A stretch of 64,000 nt of DNA from Burkholderia sp. Ax-1719 (lineage in GTDB: Bacteria; Pseudomonadota; Gammaproteobacteria; Burkholderiales; Burkholderiaceae): NCBI RefSeq assembly GCF_011753055.1, contig NZ_VWWJ01000022.1, positions 81,017 to 145,016 of the forward strand. The letters run 5' to 3'. Below, piece by piece: positions 9,556 through 18,225 of this stretch. Numbering within the stretch: position 1 is the first letter of the stretch; each line of letters starts with the position of its first letter. Position numbers and translations under genes: made by a program. The notes under the pieces were generated by a model that was not told the DNA's origin, ran no database searches, and was given only the letters and a program-made list of their open reading frames with translations.

Positions 9556-11223
9556 ATGAACGACGAGGCGCATTCCACGAAAGGAAACGGCCATACGCCG
9601 GGACCGGCCGGCGGCAACGGCAAGCACCGCAGCCCGGCCGACCAGCCGTGCTTCGATCCCACCGCCTACGGCAACGGCCCCGACGACTTCGTCACCGACA
9701 TGACCGAAAACGCGGCGATCACGCATCACGCAATCCAGATCGGCAGCGAAGTGATCGCTTATACCGCGACCGCGGGCCATCTCGTCACCGTGGACCCGAG
9801 CAGTTCGCAACCCAACGCCAAAATTTTCTACGTGGCATTCACCAAAGACGGCGTGCAGGCGCAGGATCGGCCCGTGACCTTCTTTTATAACGGTGGGCCT
9901 GGATCATCGTCGGTGTTCGTGCTGCTGGGCTCGTTCGCGCCCAAGCGCATCAAGACGTCGATGCCGGGCTTCACGCCGCCCGCGCCCTATACGCTCGAAG
10001 ACAACCCGGACAGCCTGCTCGACCGCAGCGACCTTATTTTCATCAATCCAGTGGGAACGGGCTATTCGGCGGCGGTGGCGCCGCATCACAACCGCGACTT
10101 CTGGGGCGTGGATCAGGACGCGGATTCGCTCAAGCAATTCATCAAGCGTTATCTGAGCGCGAACGATCGCTGGAATTCGCCGAAGTTTCTTTATGGCGAA
10201 TCGTATGGCACGGCGCGTAGTTGCGTGCTTGCGTATCGCCTGCATGAGGACGGCGTGGATCTCAACGGCATCACGCTGCAATCGTCGATTCTCGATTACA
10301 CGCAAAGCGGCAACCCGATGGGCGCGCTGCCCACGGCGGCAGCCGATGCGTGGTATCACCAGCGTCTGGGTGTGAAGCCCGCGCCCAGGGATCTGGGTAC
10401 GTTCGCGGCGCAGGTCGCGCAATTCGCGCGTACCGATTATCGGCTCGCGCTGCAGAAATTCCCCGATCCGAACAACAAGGCGCTGCCCGCCACGCTCAAG
10501 ACGCTTTCGCAATACACGGGTATCGATACGCAAACGCTCGAATCGTGGAATCTGGATATCGCTGCCTACGATAGCCGCGGCAACTCGCTCTTTCTCACCT
10601 CGCTGCTCAAGGATAAGGGCATGGCGCTCGGCTCGTACGACGGTCGCGTAACGGCCATCGACACGGGTATCGCCGGCAATATCGATCCGAACTCAGGCGG
10701 CAACGATCCGACCATGACGGCGGTGAGCGGCGTTTATACGGCGATGTGGAACAGCTATCTGAACGAGCAGTTGAAGTTTCGCACCAACTCGTCGTTCACG
10801 GATCTCAACGATCAGGCCTTCAAGAACTGGGATTTCGGTCATATCGATCCAACGGGCGCGCAAAAAGGCCTGGATGCGCAGGGCAATATCATTCTCTACA
10901 CGGCGGGCGATCTTGCTGCTGTGATGGCGCTCAATCCCGATCTGCGCGTGCTATCCGCGAATGGCTATTACGATTTCGTCACGCCGTTCTATCAGACCGT
11001 GATCGACCTGCAGCAGATGCCGCTGCTCGACCAGAAAGTGCGCAATAACCTGAGCGCGCGTTTCTATCCTTCAGGGCATATGGTCTATCTGGATGGCGCG
11101 TCGCGTACCGCGCTCAAGGCCGATCTGACGAAGCTTTATCAGAGCGCGGTGACGGATCGCCCGGCGATCGCCCGCATTCGCGCGTTGCAGCGTATGAGCA
11201 CCATGAGCTCGATGCACCATTAA
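9556..11223 (+). CDS. Serine carboxypeptidase, peptidase family S10
   Basis: A 555-residue alpha/beta-hydrolase-fold carboxypeptidase. The oxyanion signature FFYNGGPGSSSVF is at about residues 112-124; the triad is S216 (YGESYGTARS), D473 (NGYYDFVTP) and H508 (SGHMVYLDG). Start ATG 9556 follows AAGGAG at 9545-9550. The first ~45 residues are a low-complexity Gly/Asn/Pro/His-rich tail without a signal peptide. Family members release C-terminal amino acids at acid pH. It lies 159 bases after the S53 endopeptidase on the same strand, a pairing that suggests joint breakdown of proteins or peptides in acidic surroundings. Bacterial S10 enzymes are less studied than the eukaryotic ones. Confidence 0.9.
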   Translation: MNDEAHSTKGNGHTPGPAGGNGKHRSPADQPCFDPTAYGNGPDDFVTDMTENAAITHHAIQIGSEVIAYTATAGHLVTVDPSSSQPNAKIFYVAFTKDGVQAQDRPVTFFYNGGPGSSSVFVLLGSFAPKRIKTSMPGFTPPAPYTLEDNPDSLLDRSDLIFINPVGTGYSAAVAPHHNRDFWGVDQDADSLKQFIKRYLSANDRWNSPKFLYGESYGTARSCVLAYRLHEDGVDLNGITLQSSILDYTQSGNPMGALPTAAADAWYHQRLGVKPAPRDLGTFAAQVAQFARTDYRLALQKFPDPNNKALPATLKTLSQYTGIDTQTLESWNLDIAAYDSRGNSLFLTSLLKDKGMALGSYDGRVTAIDTGIAGNIDPNSGGNDPTMTAVSGVYTAMWNSYLNEQLKFRTNSSFTDLNDQAFKNWDFGHIDPTGAQKGLDAQGNIILYTAGDLAAVMALNPDLRVLSANGYYDFVTPFYQTVIDLQQMPLLDQKVRNNLSARFYPSGHMVYLDGASRTALKADLTKLYQSAVTDRPAIARIRALQRMSTMSSMHH

Positions 11224-11244
11224 TTGGAATAGGGCGGCGCGGCG

Positions 11245-11769
11245 CTAGTCGAGGCGACCGCGCGCCATCGCCTCCAGACACGCGCGCGCATCGCCCTGCA
11301 CGATGCGCGCCGCGCAGGCGATCATCAGATTCTTTGGCAGATCGAAATCTTCCACCAGATAACCTCGCTCGCATACGCGTCCTTGCGGGCCCGGCTGCGA
11401 GGGCACGCGTTCGATCAGTGCGCCCTGATCGGTTGTGTAAGCCCAGATTTCCTTGCCGAGTGCAGCGGCGAAACCGATCTCGAAGGCCGTGCCCGAGTCC
11501 GGCTCGCCAGGCCCGCGGAAGTCAACGACATTGGCCATGACGATATCGGCGCTGCGAATGGCGTCGATATTGGCGCGATAGATCCACGCGGCCTGTCGCG
11601 GGCCGTCCAGATCGGCGGGCACCTGGGCATCGAGCGGATACAGGCCTTCGAAGCCGAATTCGGCGCAGGCGGCGACCAGACGCGCGCCATGTTCGACTGC
11701 ATCGAGGCGAAACACGTCGAAGCCCGCGAGATAGACGCGCGGACGGCGCGGCGAAGTGGCAAGAGTCAT
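11245..11769 (-). CDS. Nucleoside 2-deoxyribosyltransferase family protein
   Basis: A 174-residue protein of the N-deoxyribosyltransferase fold. It begins RPRVYLAGFDVF, carries GLYPLD and the central DIVMANVVDFRGPGEPDSGTAFEIGFAAALGK block (about residues 80-111), where the Asp and the Glu of the GTAFEIG segment correspond to the substrate-binding and nucleophile positions of the family. The enzymes exchange bases on deoxynucleosides or hydrolyse dNMPs. The start at 11769 has a GGAGG about 10 bases upstream; the frame is open far beyond this point by GC-rich composition only. It is convergent with the S10 peptidase gene and divergent from an MFS permease. Confidence 0.85.
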   Translation of the reverse strand: MTLATSPRRPRVYLAGFDVFRLDAVEHGARLVAACAEFGFEGLYPLDAQVPADLDGPRQAAWIYRANIDAIRSADIVMANVVDFRGPGEPDSGTAFEIGFAAALGKEIWAYTTDQGALIERVPSQPGPQGRVCERGYLVEDFDLPKNLMIACAARIVQGDARACLEAMARGRLD

Positions 11770-12051
11770 CACGTGTGTTCCTCCAGACGAGTGTTTCGAT
11801 ACAAAGCGTGGATACCGTGAAATCCGAAAGCCGATTCTAGCGTGCGGCCACCGGGCTATGCAGATTGGGCGAAATTGCGACATTCTTACGAATGGTTGAC
11901 AGCGCGGAAGCCGCGCCGCTACGATCATGCCGTTTGCATGCGGGCCGCGTGACCGGTAACATCCGCGCTTGCAGCGAAGCATCAGCGCACGTAGAACACG
12001 GAAAAATAGCGGCACCCACGCTGCGATTTTCCGGCAAACCATGTGGAGACC

Positions 12052-13377
12052 ATGAATACAATCGCCAGCGGCCTGTCGAGCGCCGCACAACAGCAACTCG
12101 AATCCCGGGCCTATGCCAAGGCCACGTTGCGCCTGTTGCCCTTTCTTTTTCTTTGCTACGTCGCGGCCTATCTGGACCGCGTGAATGTGGGCTTCGCCAA
12201 GCTGCAAATGCTGAGCGATCTGCAATTCAGTGAGACCGTTTATGGCCTTGGCGCGGGCATTTTCTTCATCGGATATTTTTTCTTCGAAGTCCCGAGCAAT
12301 CTGTTGATGCACAAGGTGGGTGCGCGCGTATGGATCGCACGCATCATGCTGACATGGGCCGTGATTTCGGCGGCCTCGTTGTTCGTCACCACGCCCACGC
12401 AGTTCTATATCGTGCGTTTTTTGCTGGGCGTGGCGGAAGCGGGCTTCTTTCCCGGCATCGTGCTGTATCTGACTTACTGGTTTCCCGCCGCGCGACGCAG
12501 CCGCATGAACGCCCTGTTCATGATCGGCATTCCGGTTGCGGGCGTGCTGGGCGGCCCGCTTTCTGGCTGGATTCTCGCGGCTTTCGACGGGCGCGATGGC
12601 CTGGCAAGCTGGCAATGGCTGTTTCTCATCGAGGCAGTGCCGTCGTTCGTGCTCGGCATCGTCACGCTGTTCTATCTGCCCAACAGCATTCGCGCGGCGA
12701 AGTGGCTGAGCAATGAAGAGCGCGCCGTGCTCGAAAAGAATATCGAACTCGATCAGGCGGGCAAGGGCCATGCGTCGGTGGCATCGGTATTCGGCAATGG
12801 CCGCGTGTGGCTGATGGCTGGCATCTACTTCTGCTGCATGATGGGGCTTTACGGTATCAGCTTTTATCTGCCGACGCTCATTAAGGCCAGCGGCGTGAAG
12901 AATGCGCTCGACGTGGGTCTGCTGACCGCCATTCCCTATGCCTGCGCCGTGTTCAGCATGTTGTTCGTGGCGAAGAGCGCCGACCGCCGCGGCGAGCGCC
13001 GCTGGCACTTTGCGATTGCATCGTTCGCTTCGGCGCTTGGACTGTATTTCAGTACGGTGTTTGCCAGCAACGTGCCGCTCGCGATGCTCGCGCTTTCCGT
13101 AGGCGCGGCGGGCATGCTCGCGACCATGCCGGTGTTCTGGGCCTGGCCGAGCGCGATTCTCGCGGGGGGATCGGCTGCGGCGGCAATCGGCATGATCAAC
13201 TCGATCGGCAATCTCGCGGGATTCGTCAGCCCGTCGATCATCGGCTGGATGAAGGACGTTACGCATAGCACCAACGCCGGCATGTATTGCGTGGCGGCCG
13301 CGATGGCGCTGGGTGCTGTGCTCGCGCTGCTGCAGCCGAAGGCCATCGTCAACGGGCAAGCGAAGCGCAGCGCCTGA
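12052..13377 (+). CDS. MFS permease of the anion:cation symporter family (glucarate/phthalate-type)
   Basis: A 441-residue transporter with 12 predicted membrane helices. The N-terminal block AYLDRVNVGFAKLQM (about residues 38-52) and the cytoplasmic RVWIARIM/FYIVRFLLGVAEAGFFPG region are typical of the ACS family, which imports organic anions such as glucarate, tartrate, phthalate or hydroxyphenylacetate by proton symport. The start is ATG 12052; the GGAG before it is only 3 bases away, so a GTG at 12043 is an alternative. No catabolic gene adjoins it, so the substrate is unknown. A strong terminator follows. Confidence 0.88.
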   Translation: MNTIASGLSSAAQQQLESRAYAKATLRLLPFLFLCYVAAYLDRVNVGFAKLQMLSDLQFSETVYGLGAGIFFIGYFFFEVPSNLLMHKVGARVWIARIMLTWAVISAASLFVTTPTQFYIVRFLLGVAEAGFFPGIVLYLTYWFPAARRSRMNALFMIGIPVAGVLGGPLSGWILAAFDGRDGLASWQWLFLIEAVPSFVLGIVTLFYLPNSIRAAKWLSNEERAVLEKNIELDQAGKGHASVASVFGNGRVWLMAGIYFCCMMGLYGISFYLPTLIKASGVKNALDVGLLTAIPYACAVFSMLFVAKSADRRGERRWHFAIASFASALGLYFSTVFASNVPLAMLALSVGAAGMLATMPVFWAWPSAILAGGSAAAAIGMINSIGNLAGFVSPSIIGWMKDVTHSTNAGMYCVAAAMALGAVLALLQPKAIVNGQAKRSA

Positions 13378-13396
13378 TACGACGACACGATGATAT

Positions 13397-13424
13397 AAAA
13401 GCAGCGGATGCGTCCGCTGCTTTT
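13397..13424 (+). terminator. Rho-independent terminator after the MFS permease
   Basis: A 12-bp perfect stem (13397-13408 with 13413-13424, loop TGCG) that runs into eight T residues. Confidence 0.93.
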
Positions 13425-13507
13425 TTTTGTCCGGAATATTCGCGGATTGGTACGATTGGCACAGCACGCTAACATCGAACTCACAACGTTGAAATGGAAC
13501 AGCGAGC

Positions 13508-14425
13508 ATGAGGGAGCGAGACTGGAAACATGGGGCGTGGATCCTGGCTTCAGGGTTATGCATGTTGCTGGGCGTTGTGAATCCGGCACGCGCGCAGATC
13601 GCGCAACCCACGCTGGAGAAGATCCAGTCGGCCAATCGTATTGCCGTGGGGTATCGCGAAGCGTCCCTGCCATTTTCTTACCGTGATGCGAATGGCAAGG
13701 TGATTGGTTTTTCGCAGGATATCTGCAATCGCATCATCGCAGCGGTGAAAGTCAGGACGCAGCGGCCGAATCTCGAAGTGCGCTTTATTCCCGTGACGTC
13801 GCAGAACCGTATTCCGCTCGTGCAGAACGGCACCGTCGACCTCGAATGCGGCGTGACTACCCATCTGCGCGCGCGTCAAAGCCAGGTGACATTTTCGAAT
13901 ACCTTCTTCGTCGCGGGCACGCGCCTGCTCACACGCAAGGATTCGGGCATCCACGATTTCGGCGATCTCGTGGGAAAGAGCGTGCTCACCAATCAAGGCA
14001 CGAATTCCGAGCGCATTCTGCGAACCATGAATCTGCACAAGCAGATGGATATGCGCGTGATCAGCGCGCGAGACTATGTCGAAGGGCGCGAGGTACTCGA
14101 ATCTGGCCGCGTCGTCGCTTACATGATGGACGATGTGCTGCTCGCCGGTGTGCGTTCGTTGACGACGCATCCATCCGATTGGACCATTGTCGGCACGCCG
14201 CAATCCTGGGAGGCCTATGCATTCATGATGCGCAACGGTGACCCGGCCTTCCGGCAACTGGTGAACGATACGATGAGCGCGCTCATGAAGAGCGGCGAAA
14301 TGGAGGCGCTGTATCGCAAGTGGTTCGAGCAGCCGGTTCCGCCGCATGGTGTGACGATTGATTTCCCGATGACCGGGCAGTTGCGCGCCCTGTATTCCGC
14401 GCCTGATGACCAGGCACTCGACTAA
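13508..14425 (+). CDS. Polar amino acid ABC transporter substrate-binding protein (GltI-like)
   Basis: A 305-residue periplasmic solute-binding protein of family 3. A signal peptide occupies about residues 1-30 (basic MRERDWKHG, hydrophobic core, ARAQ cleavage). The mature chain starts with the usual I..A..IAVGYREASLPFSYRDANGKVIGFSQDIC lobe-1 pattern and continues with VDLECGVTT (ligand contact loop) and LLTRKDSGIHDFGDLVGKSV. Such proteins deliver glutamate, aspartate or related amino acids to an inner-membrane ABC permease. No permease or ATPase gene is adjacent, so it is a solitary binding protein here. Only a weak GCGAG precedes the ATG. Ligand cannot be fixed from sequence. Confidence 0.87.
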   Translation: MRERDWKHGAWILASGLCMLLGVVNPARAQIAQPTLEKIQSANRIAVGYREASLPFSYRDANGKVIGFSQDICNRIIAAVKVRTQRPNLEVRFIPVTSQNRIPLVQNGTVDLECGVTTHLRARQSQVTFSNTFFVAGTRLLTRKDSGIHDFGDLVGKSVLTNQGTNSERILRTMNLHKQMDMRVISARDYVEGREVLESGRVVAYMMDDVLLAGVRSLTTHPSDWTIVGTPQSWEAYAFMMRNGDPAFRQLVNDTMSALMKSGEMEALYRKWFEQPVPPHGVTIDFPMTGQLRALYSAPDDQALD

Positions 14426-14559
14426 TGACCGCTTCACGAAACCTATGCCGGCATATGCGGGCTTTTTTGGGGCTGGCTGCGCAGTCGTGAGATGATCTCG
14501 GTCCTGAACGAAGCGCGCCCGCGGGTGGCAGCGCAGCAATTGAACGACTGGGAGCGGAC

Positions 14560-15801
14560 ATGCAGGAACAGGGCAGCACGGTAGTGATCGTCGGGGCAGG
14601 GCACGCAGGCGGCAACTCAGCGGCCATGCTGCGCCAGTATGGTTTCGAAGGGCGCGTCGTACTGGTGGGCGAAGAGCCGGTGCCGCCTTACCATCGGCCG
14701 CCGCTGAGCAAGGCCTATCTCAAGGGCGAATCGGACGTCGAGCGTCTGTGGCTCAAGCCGCGCCAGTTCTACGAGGACCAGCGCATCGAGCTGAAGCTTG
14801 GCGTGGCGGCGCAGTCGCTCGACCGCGCCAGCCACACGCTCACGCTCGCCGACGGCACCGCGTTGCAGTACGACAAGCTGATTCTCGCGACCGGCTCCAC
14901 GCCCCGCGCGCTGAGCGTGCCGGGCCACGATCTGGCCGGCGTGGTGGCGCTGCGCTCGCTGGCGGACGCCGACGTCCTGCGCGAACGCGTCAAGCCCGGC
15001 GAGAAGCTCGTGGTGATCGGCGCGGGTTATATCGGCCTGGAAGCCGCAGCGGCCGCGCGCCAGCTCGGCCACGACGTGACGGTGCTCGAAGCCGCGCCGC
15101 GCGTGCTGGGCCGCGTGACCGGCGAAGCGGTCTCGTCCTTCTATGAAAACGAACATCGCGCGCAAGGCGTCGATCTGCGCCTGAACGCGAAGATCGAGGC
15201 GCTGGTGGGCGAGAACGGCAAGCTCACCGGCGTGCAACTGGCGGGCGGCGAGATCGTGCCCGCCACGCTGGCGCTGATCGGCATCGGCATTGCGCCGAAC
15301 GTGGCGCTGGCCGAGGCCGCTGGCATCTTCTGCGTCAACGGCGTGCAGGTGGACGACGACGCGCGCACGTCGGACGCGGACGTGTTCGCGATTGGCGACT
15401 GCGCAAGCCGTCCGCTCTCGCATTACGGCCGTACGGGCCGCCTGGAAAGCGTGCATAACGCGGTCGAGCAGGCAAAGCTGGCGGCATCGGCGATTGTCGG
15501 CAAGCCGCGTCCTGCGTGCGACGCGCCCTGGTTCTGGTCCGATCAGTACGATCTGAAGCTGCAGACCGTGGGCCTGCACGAAGGCTACGACGAGACGGTA
15601 GTGCGCGGCGATCCGGCGGCGCGCCGCTTCGCCGTCTATTATCTGAAGAACGGTGCACTGCTGGCGGTCGACGCCGTGGCCTCGATGCCCGACTTCCTGT
15701 GCGGCAAGAAACTCGTGGGCTCGGGCAAGACCCTCGACGTGGCCGCCTTGCGCGATCCGGCCACGGATATCGGCAAGTTCGCGGCGGCTACGCTGGCCTG
15801 A
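14560..15801 (+). CDS. FAD-dependent NAD(P)H ferredoxin/rubredoxin reductase-type oxidoreductase
   Basis: A 413-residue flavoprotein of the pyridine-nucleotide-disulphide oxidoreductase class. It has an N-terminal FAD-binding Rossmann motif (VVIVGAGHAGGNSA, about residues 8-21), the PPYHRPPLSKAYLKGE segment, a second NAD-binding Rossmann motif (VVIGAGYIGLEAA, about 151-163) and the FAD-contacting VFAIGDCA near 280. There is no redox-active CxxC, which places it with ferredoxin, putidaredoxin or rubredoxin reductases that serve oxygenases. The C-terminal reductase domain (WFWSDQYDLKLQ) is present. No partner ferredoxin or oxygenase gene is close, so the electron acceptor is unknown. Confidence 0.88.
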   Translation: MQEQGSTVVIVGAGHAGGNSAAMLRQYGFEGRVVLVGEEPVPPYHRPPLSKAYLKGESDVERLWLKPRQFYEDQRIELKLGVAAQSLDRASHTLTLADGTALQYDKLILATGSTPRALSVPGHDLAGVVALRSLADADVLRERVKPGEKLVVIGAGYIGLEAAAAARQLGHDVTVLEAAPRVLGRVTGEAVSSFYENEHRAQGVDLRLNAKIEALVGENGKLTGVQLAGGEIVPATLALIGIGIAPNVALAEAAGIFCVNGVQVDDDARTSDADVFAIGDCASRPLSHYGRTGRLESVHNAVEQAKLAASAIVGKPRPACDAPWFWSDQYDLKLQTVGLHEGYDETVVRGDPAARRFAVYYLKNGALLAVDAVASMPDFLCGKKLVGSGKTLDVAALRDPATDIGKFAAATLA

Positions 15802-15973
15802 CGCCAGCAAAGACAGGGCACGATCAGACTTTTCGCATGAAAGCTTGATCTGCATGCCGGGGCGCCCGGACAGGGCTGCACTATCATCGCGCACGCGGCG
15901 CGCCGGTGGCTTTCTCCCGGCGCGGCCGCTATCCGTCGGCGTGTTTGCGCCGCCTGCACGCGAGATCCGCACG

Positions 15974-17236
15974 ATGAATACGCCCGGTCAGCCTGAATCC
16001 GCCCAGTCGCCCACTGAATTACCGAAAGTTTCCGATCGGCAACGCGGGCGCGCCACCGCCAGTTTTGCGCGCGCCGGCATGCCATCCACGCCGCTGCTGG
16101 CCGGCCCCGAGGGCATCCGCTTCGACTTCAACTACGGCTGCCGCGTGCAGGTGCCGGTAGCGGGCTGGCGCGTGCGTATGCACGATCTCGATACCCATAA
16201 TCTCGTTTTCGATGCCACGCTTGCACAAGGCGAGGTCGCGGCCAGCCGTCGCAAATACTTCGTGCGCTTTCTGCTGGAGGTGTTCGACGGCGAACGCCGG
16301 GTGTTCTCGCATGCGTTCGATGCGCAAGGGCGGCGCGTCTGGATGACGCTCGGCTCCGGTGCGTTGGGCGACGCTATCGCCTGGGTGCCCGCCATCGAGG
16401 CGTTCCGTCAGCGGCACGGCGGCGAAGTGACCGTCGAGATGAAGCCCTGGCTGCATCCGCTCTTTACCGAAGGCTATCCGGCGCTGCGTTTCGTATCGGA
16501 ATCGCCGCAGCAGGAGCCGCAGGCGGAGCATGACGATCCGATCTACGCGACCTACCGCGTCGGCTTTTACTCCCCCTATAGCGATCGCGATCATCAGCCG
16601 ACCGATCCGCGCATCAGCAGCCTCCAGGATTCTGCTTCCTACATGCTCGGCGTACCCGCGGTGGAGCGGCGCACCAATATCGTGGTCGCCGACCGCGCGC
16701 GCATCGTGCCCGAGCGTTATGTCTGCATCGCGGCGCAGGCGTCGGCGCAATGCAAATACTGGAACAACCCGGATGGCTGGCGCATGCTCGTTGCGCATCT
16801 GAAGTCGCGCGGCTACCGCGAGCTGTGCATCGACCGGGACCGTGAATACGGCCTGCCGGGCGCGCTGAACACGATGCCCGAAGGCGCGGAAGACTTTACC
16901 GGCGAGCGGCCCTTGCAGGAGCGCGCCAGCCTCTTGATGCACGCGGACTTTTTCGTCGGGCTGGGCAGTGGGCTGTCATGGCTCGCATGGGCCGTGGGCG
17001 TGCCGGTGGTGATGATCAGCGGCTTTTCGCACCCGGGCGCGGAGTTTCGCACGCCGTGGCGCATCATTAATTTCCACGCCTGCAATAGCTGCTACAACGA
17101 TCTCGCCTTCGAGTTCGGCGGCGATTTCAGCTGGTGCCCGCGCCACGCGAACGATGCGCTGCGCTATCAATGCACCACGGCGATCACGCCGGGCCACGTG
17201 ATCCGCGTGGTGGACGATCTGATCGCCTCTCAGTAG
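15974..17236 (+). CDS. Autotransporter strand-loop-strand O-heptosyltransferase (BAHT family, TibC/Aah-like)
   Basis: A 420-residue protein with an N-terminal beta-rich domain (GIRFDFNYGCRVQVP, about 38-52) and a heptosyltransferase-like catalytic region (WMTLGSGALGDAIAWVPAIEAF near 125-146, then AAQASAQCKYWNNP and FVGLGSGLSWLAWAVG). Four cysteines near the C-terminus, C370, C373, C388 and C400, match the iron-binding cluster of the bacterial autotransporter heptosyltransferases (HACNSCYND, SWCPRH, YQC). Known members move heptose from ADP-heptose to Ser residues of adhesin autotransporters in the cytoplasm before export. No autotransporter gene lies in the window. ATG 15974 gives a length close to TibC. 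It is followed 107 bases later by ugpA on the same strand. Confidence 0.87.
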   Translation: MNTPGQPESAQSPTELPKVSDRQRGRATASFARAGMPSTPLLAGPEGIRFDFNYGCRVQVPVAGWRVRMHDLDTHNLVFDATLAQGEVAASRRKYFVRFLLEVFDGERRVFSHAFDAQGRRVWMTLGSGALGDAIAWVPAIEAFRQRHGGEVTVEMKPWLHPLFTEGYPALRFVSESPQQEPQAEHDDPIYATYRVGFYSPYSDRDHQPTDPRISSLQDSASYMLGVPAVERRTNIVVADRARIVPERYVCIAAQASAQCKYWNNPDGWRMLVAHLKSRGYRELCIDRDREYGLPGALNTMPEGAEDFTGERPLQERASLLMHADFFVGLGSGLSWLAWAVGVPVVMISGFSHPGAEFRTPWRIINFHACNSCYNDLAFEFGGDFSWCPRHANDALRYQCTTAITPGHVIRVVDDLIASQ

Positions 17237-17343
17237 ACGCTTCGTTCATACGGCCTGCGCCGACTCTCGGCTAGAATGCTTGCGCGGCGAAAGCGCCGGC
17301 ATTCGAGACGAAATTCGAAGTGAAATTCGAGGAGATCGACGCG

Positions 17344-18225
17344 ATGGAACCACGCTCCCGTTTCGGCGCGAGCCTGTTGCCTTATCTGCTGATCGGACCC
17401 CAGCTAGCGGTCACCGCTATTTTCTTTCTCTGGCCTGCGGGCGTTGCGCTGCTGCAGTCCACTCAAGCCCAGGACGCCTTCGGCACATCGTCCGAGTTCG
17501 TCGGCTTTGCGAATTTCACGCGGCTCTTTCAGGACCCGCTGTATCTGGGCTCCGTCAAGACCACGCTGGTGTTTACCGTGCTTGTGACCGTGTGCGGACT
17601 GGCGCTGTCGCTCATGCTCGCGGGCATGGCGCATCACGTCACGCGCGGCAAGCGTTTCTATCAGACCTTCCTGATCTGGCCATATGCGGTTGCGCCGGTG
17701 ATCGCTGCCGTACTCTGGGGTTTCCTTTTCAATCCGAGTATCGGTCTGGTGACCTACGCGCTCGCGCGCGTGCATGTGATCTGGAATCACGCGCTCAATC
17801 CGGGCCAGGCGATGACGCTGGTCGTGATTGCATCGGTGTGGCAGCAGATCAGCTACAACTTTCTGTTCTTTTACGCAGGCTTGCAGGCCATTCCGCAATC
17901 GCTGTTCGAAGCCGCGGCCATCGACGGCGCGGGGCCGGTGCGGCGTTTCTTCGGCATTGCCTTTCCCCTGCTGTCGCCCACCAGTTTCTTTCTGCTGGTG
18001 GTGAACGTGGTCTACGCGCTCTTCGATACCTTTCCGGTGATCGACGCGGCAACGGGCGGCGGACCCGGCCAGTCGACGCGCACGCTGGTCTACAAGATCT
18101 TCGACGAAGGCTTTCGTGGCCTCGATATCGGCAGTTCCGGCGCGCAATCGGTCGTGTTGATGCTGCTCGTGATCGGTCTGACGATCTTCCAGTTCCGCTT
18201 TATCGAAAGGCGGGTGCAATACTGA
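17344..18225 (+). CDS. ugpA: sn-Glycerol-3-phosphate ABC transporter permease UgpA
   Basis: A 293-residue inner-membrane permease with six predicted helices, the length of E. coli UgpA. The N-terminus PYLLIGPQLAVTAIFFLWPA and the EAA loop EAAAIDGAGPVRRFFGIAFPLLSP (about residues 191-214, with the invariant G) are typical of MalF-type subunits. With UgpE and UgpC it imports glycerol-3-phosphate and glycerophosphodiesters. ATG 17344 is preceded by GAGGAG about 8 bases upstream. Its stop overlaps the ugpE start (TGATG). The usual ugpB gene for the binding protein, normally first in this operon, is absent: the gene in that place is the heptosyltransferase. Confidence 0.88.
   Translation: MEPRSRFGASLLPYLLIGPQLAVTAIFFLWPAGVALLQSTQAQDAFGTSSEFVGFANFTRLFQDPLYLGSVKTTLVFTVLVTVCGLALSLMLAGMAHHVTRGKRFYQTFLIWPYAVAPVIAAVLWGFLFNPSIGLVTYALARVHVIWNHALNPGQAMTLVVIASVWQQISYNFLFFYAGLQAIPQSLFEAAAIDGAGPVRRFFGIAFPLLSPTSFFLLVVNVVYALFDTFPVIDAATGGGPGQSTRTLVYKIFDEGFRGLDIGSSGAQSVVLMLLVIGLTIFQFRFIERRVQY

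Noticed and set aside
11770..13635. Long open frame on the minus strand extending the deoxyribosyltransferase gene to nearly 800 codons
   Set aside because: It runs antisense through the MFS permease and carries no family pattern before the true start at 11769, which has its own Shine-Dalgarno; open only because of high GC.
14444..14455. TATGCCGGCATA palindrome followed by GCGGGC and a T-run after the amino-acid-binding protein gene
   Set aside because: Looks terminator-like, but the GC arm before the T-run has no good partner; too weak to annotate as a terminator.
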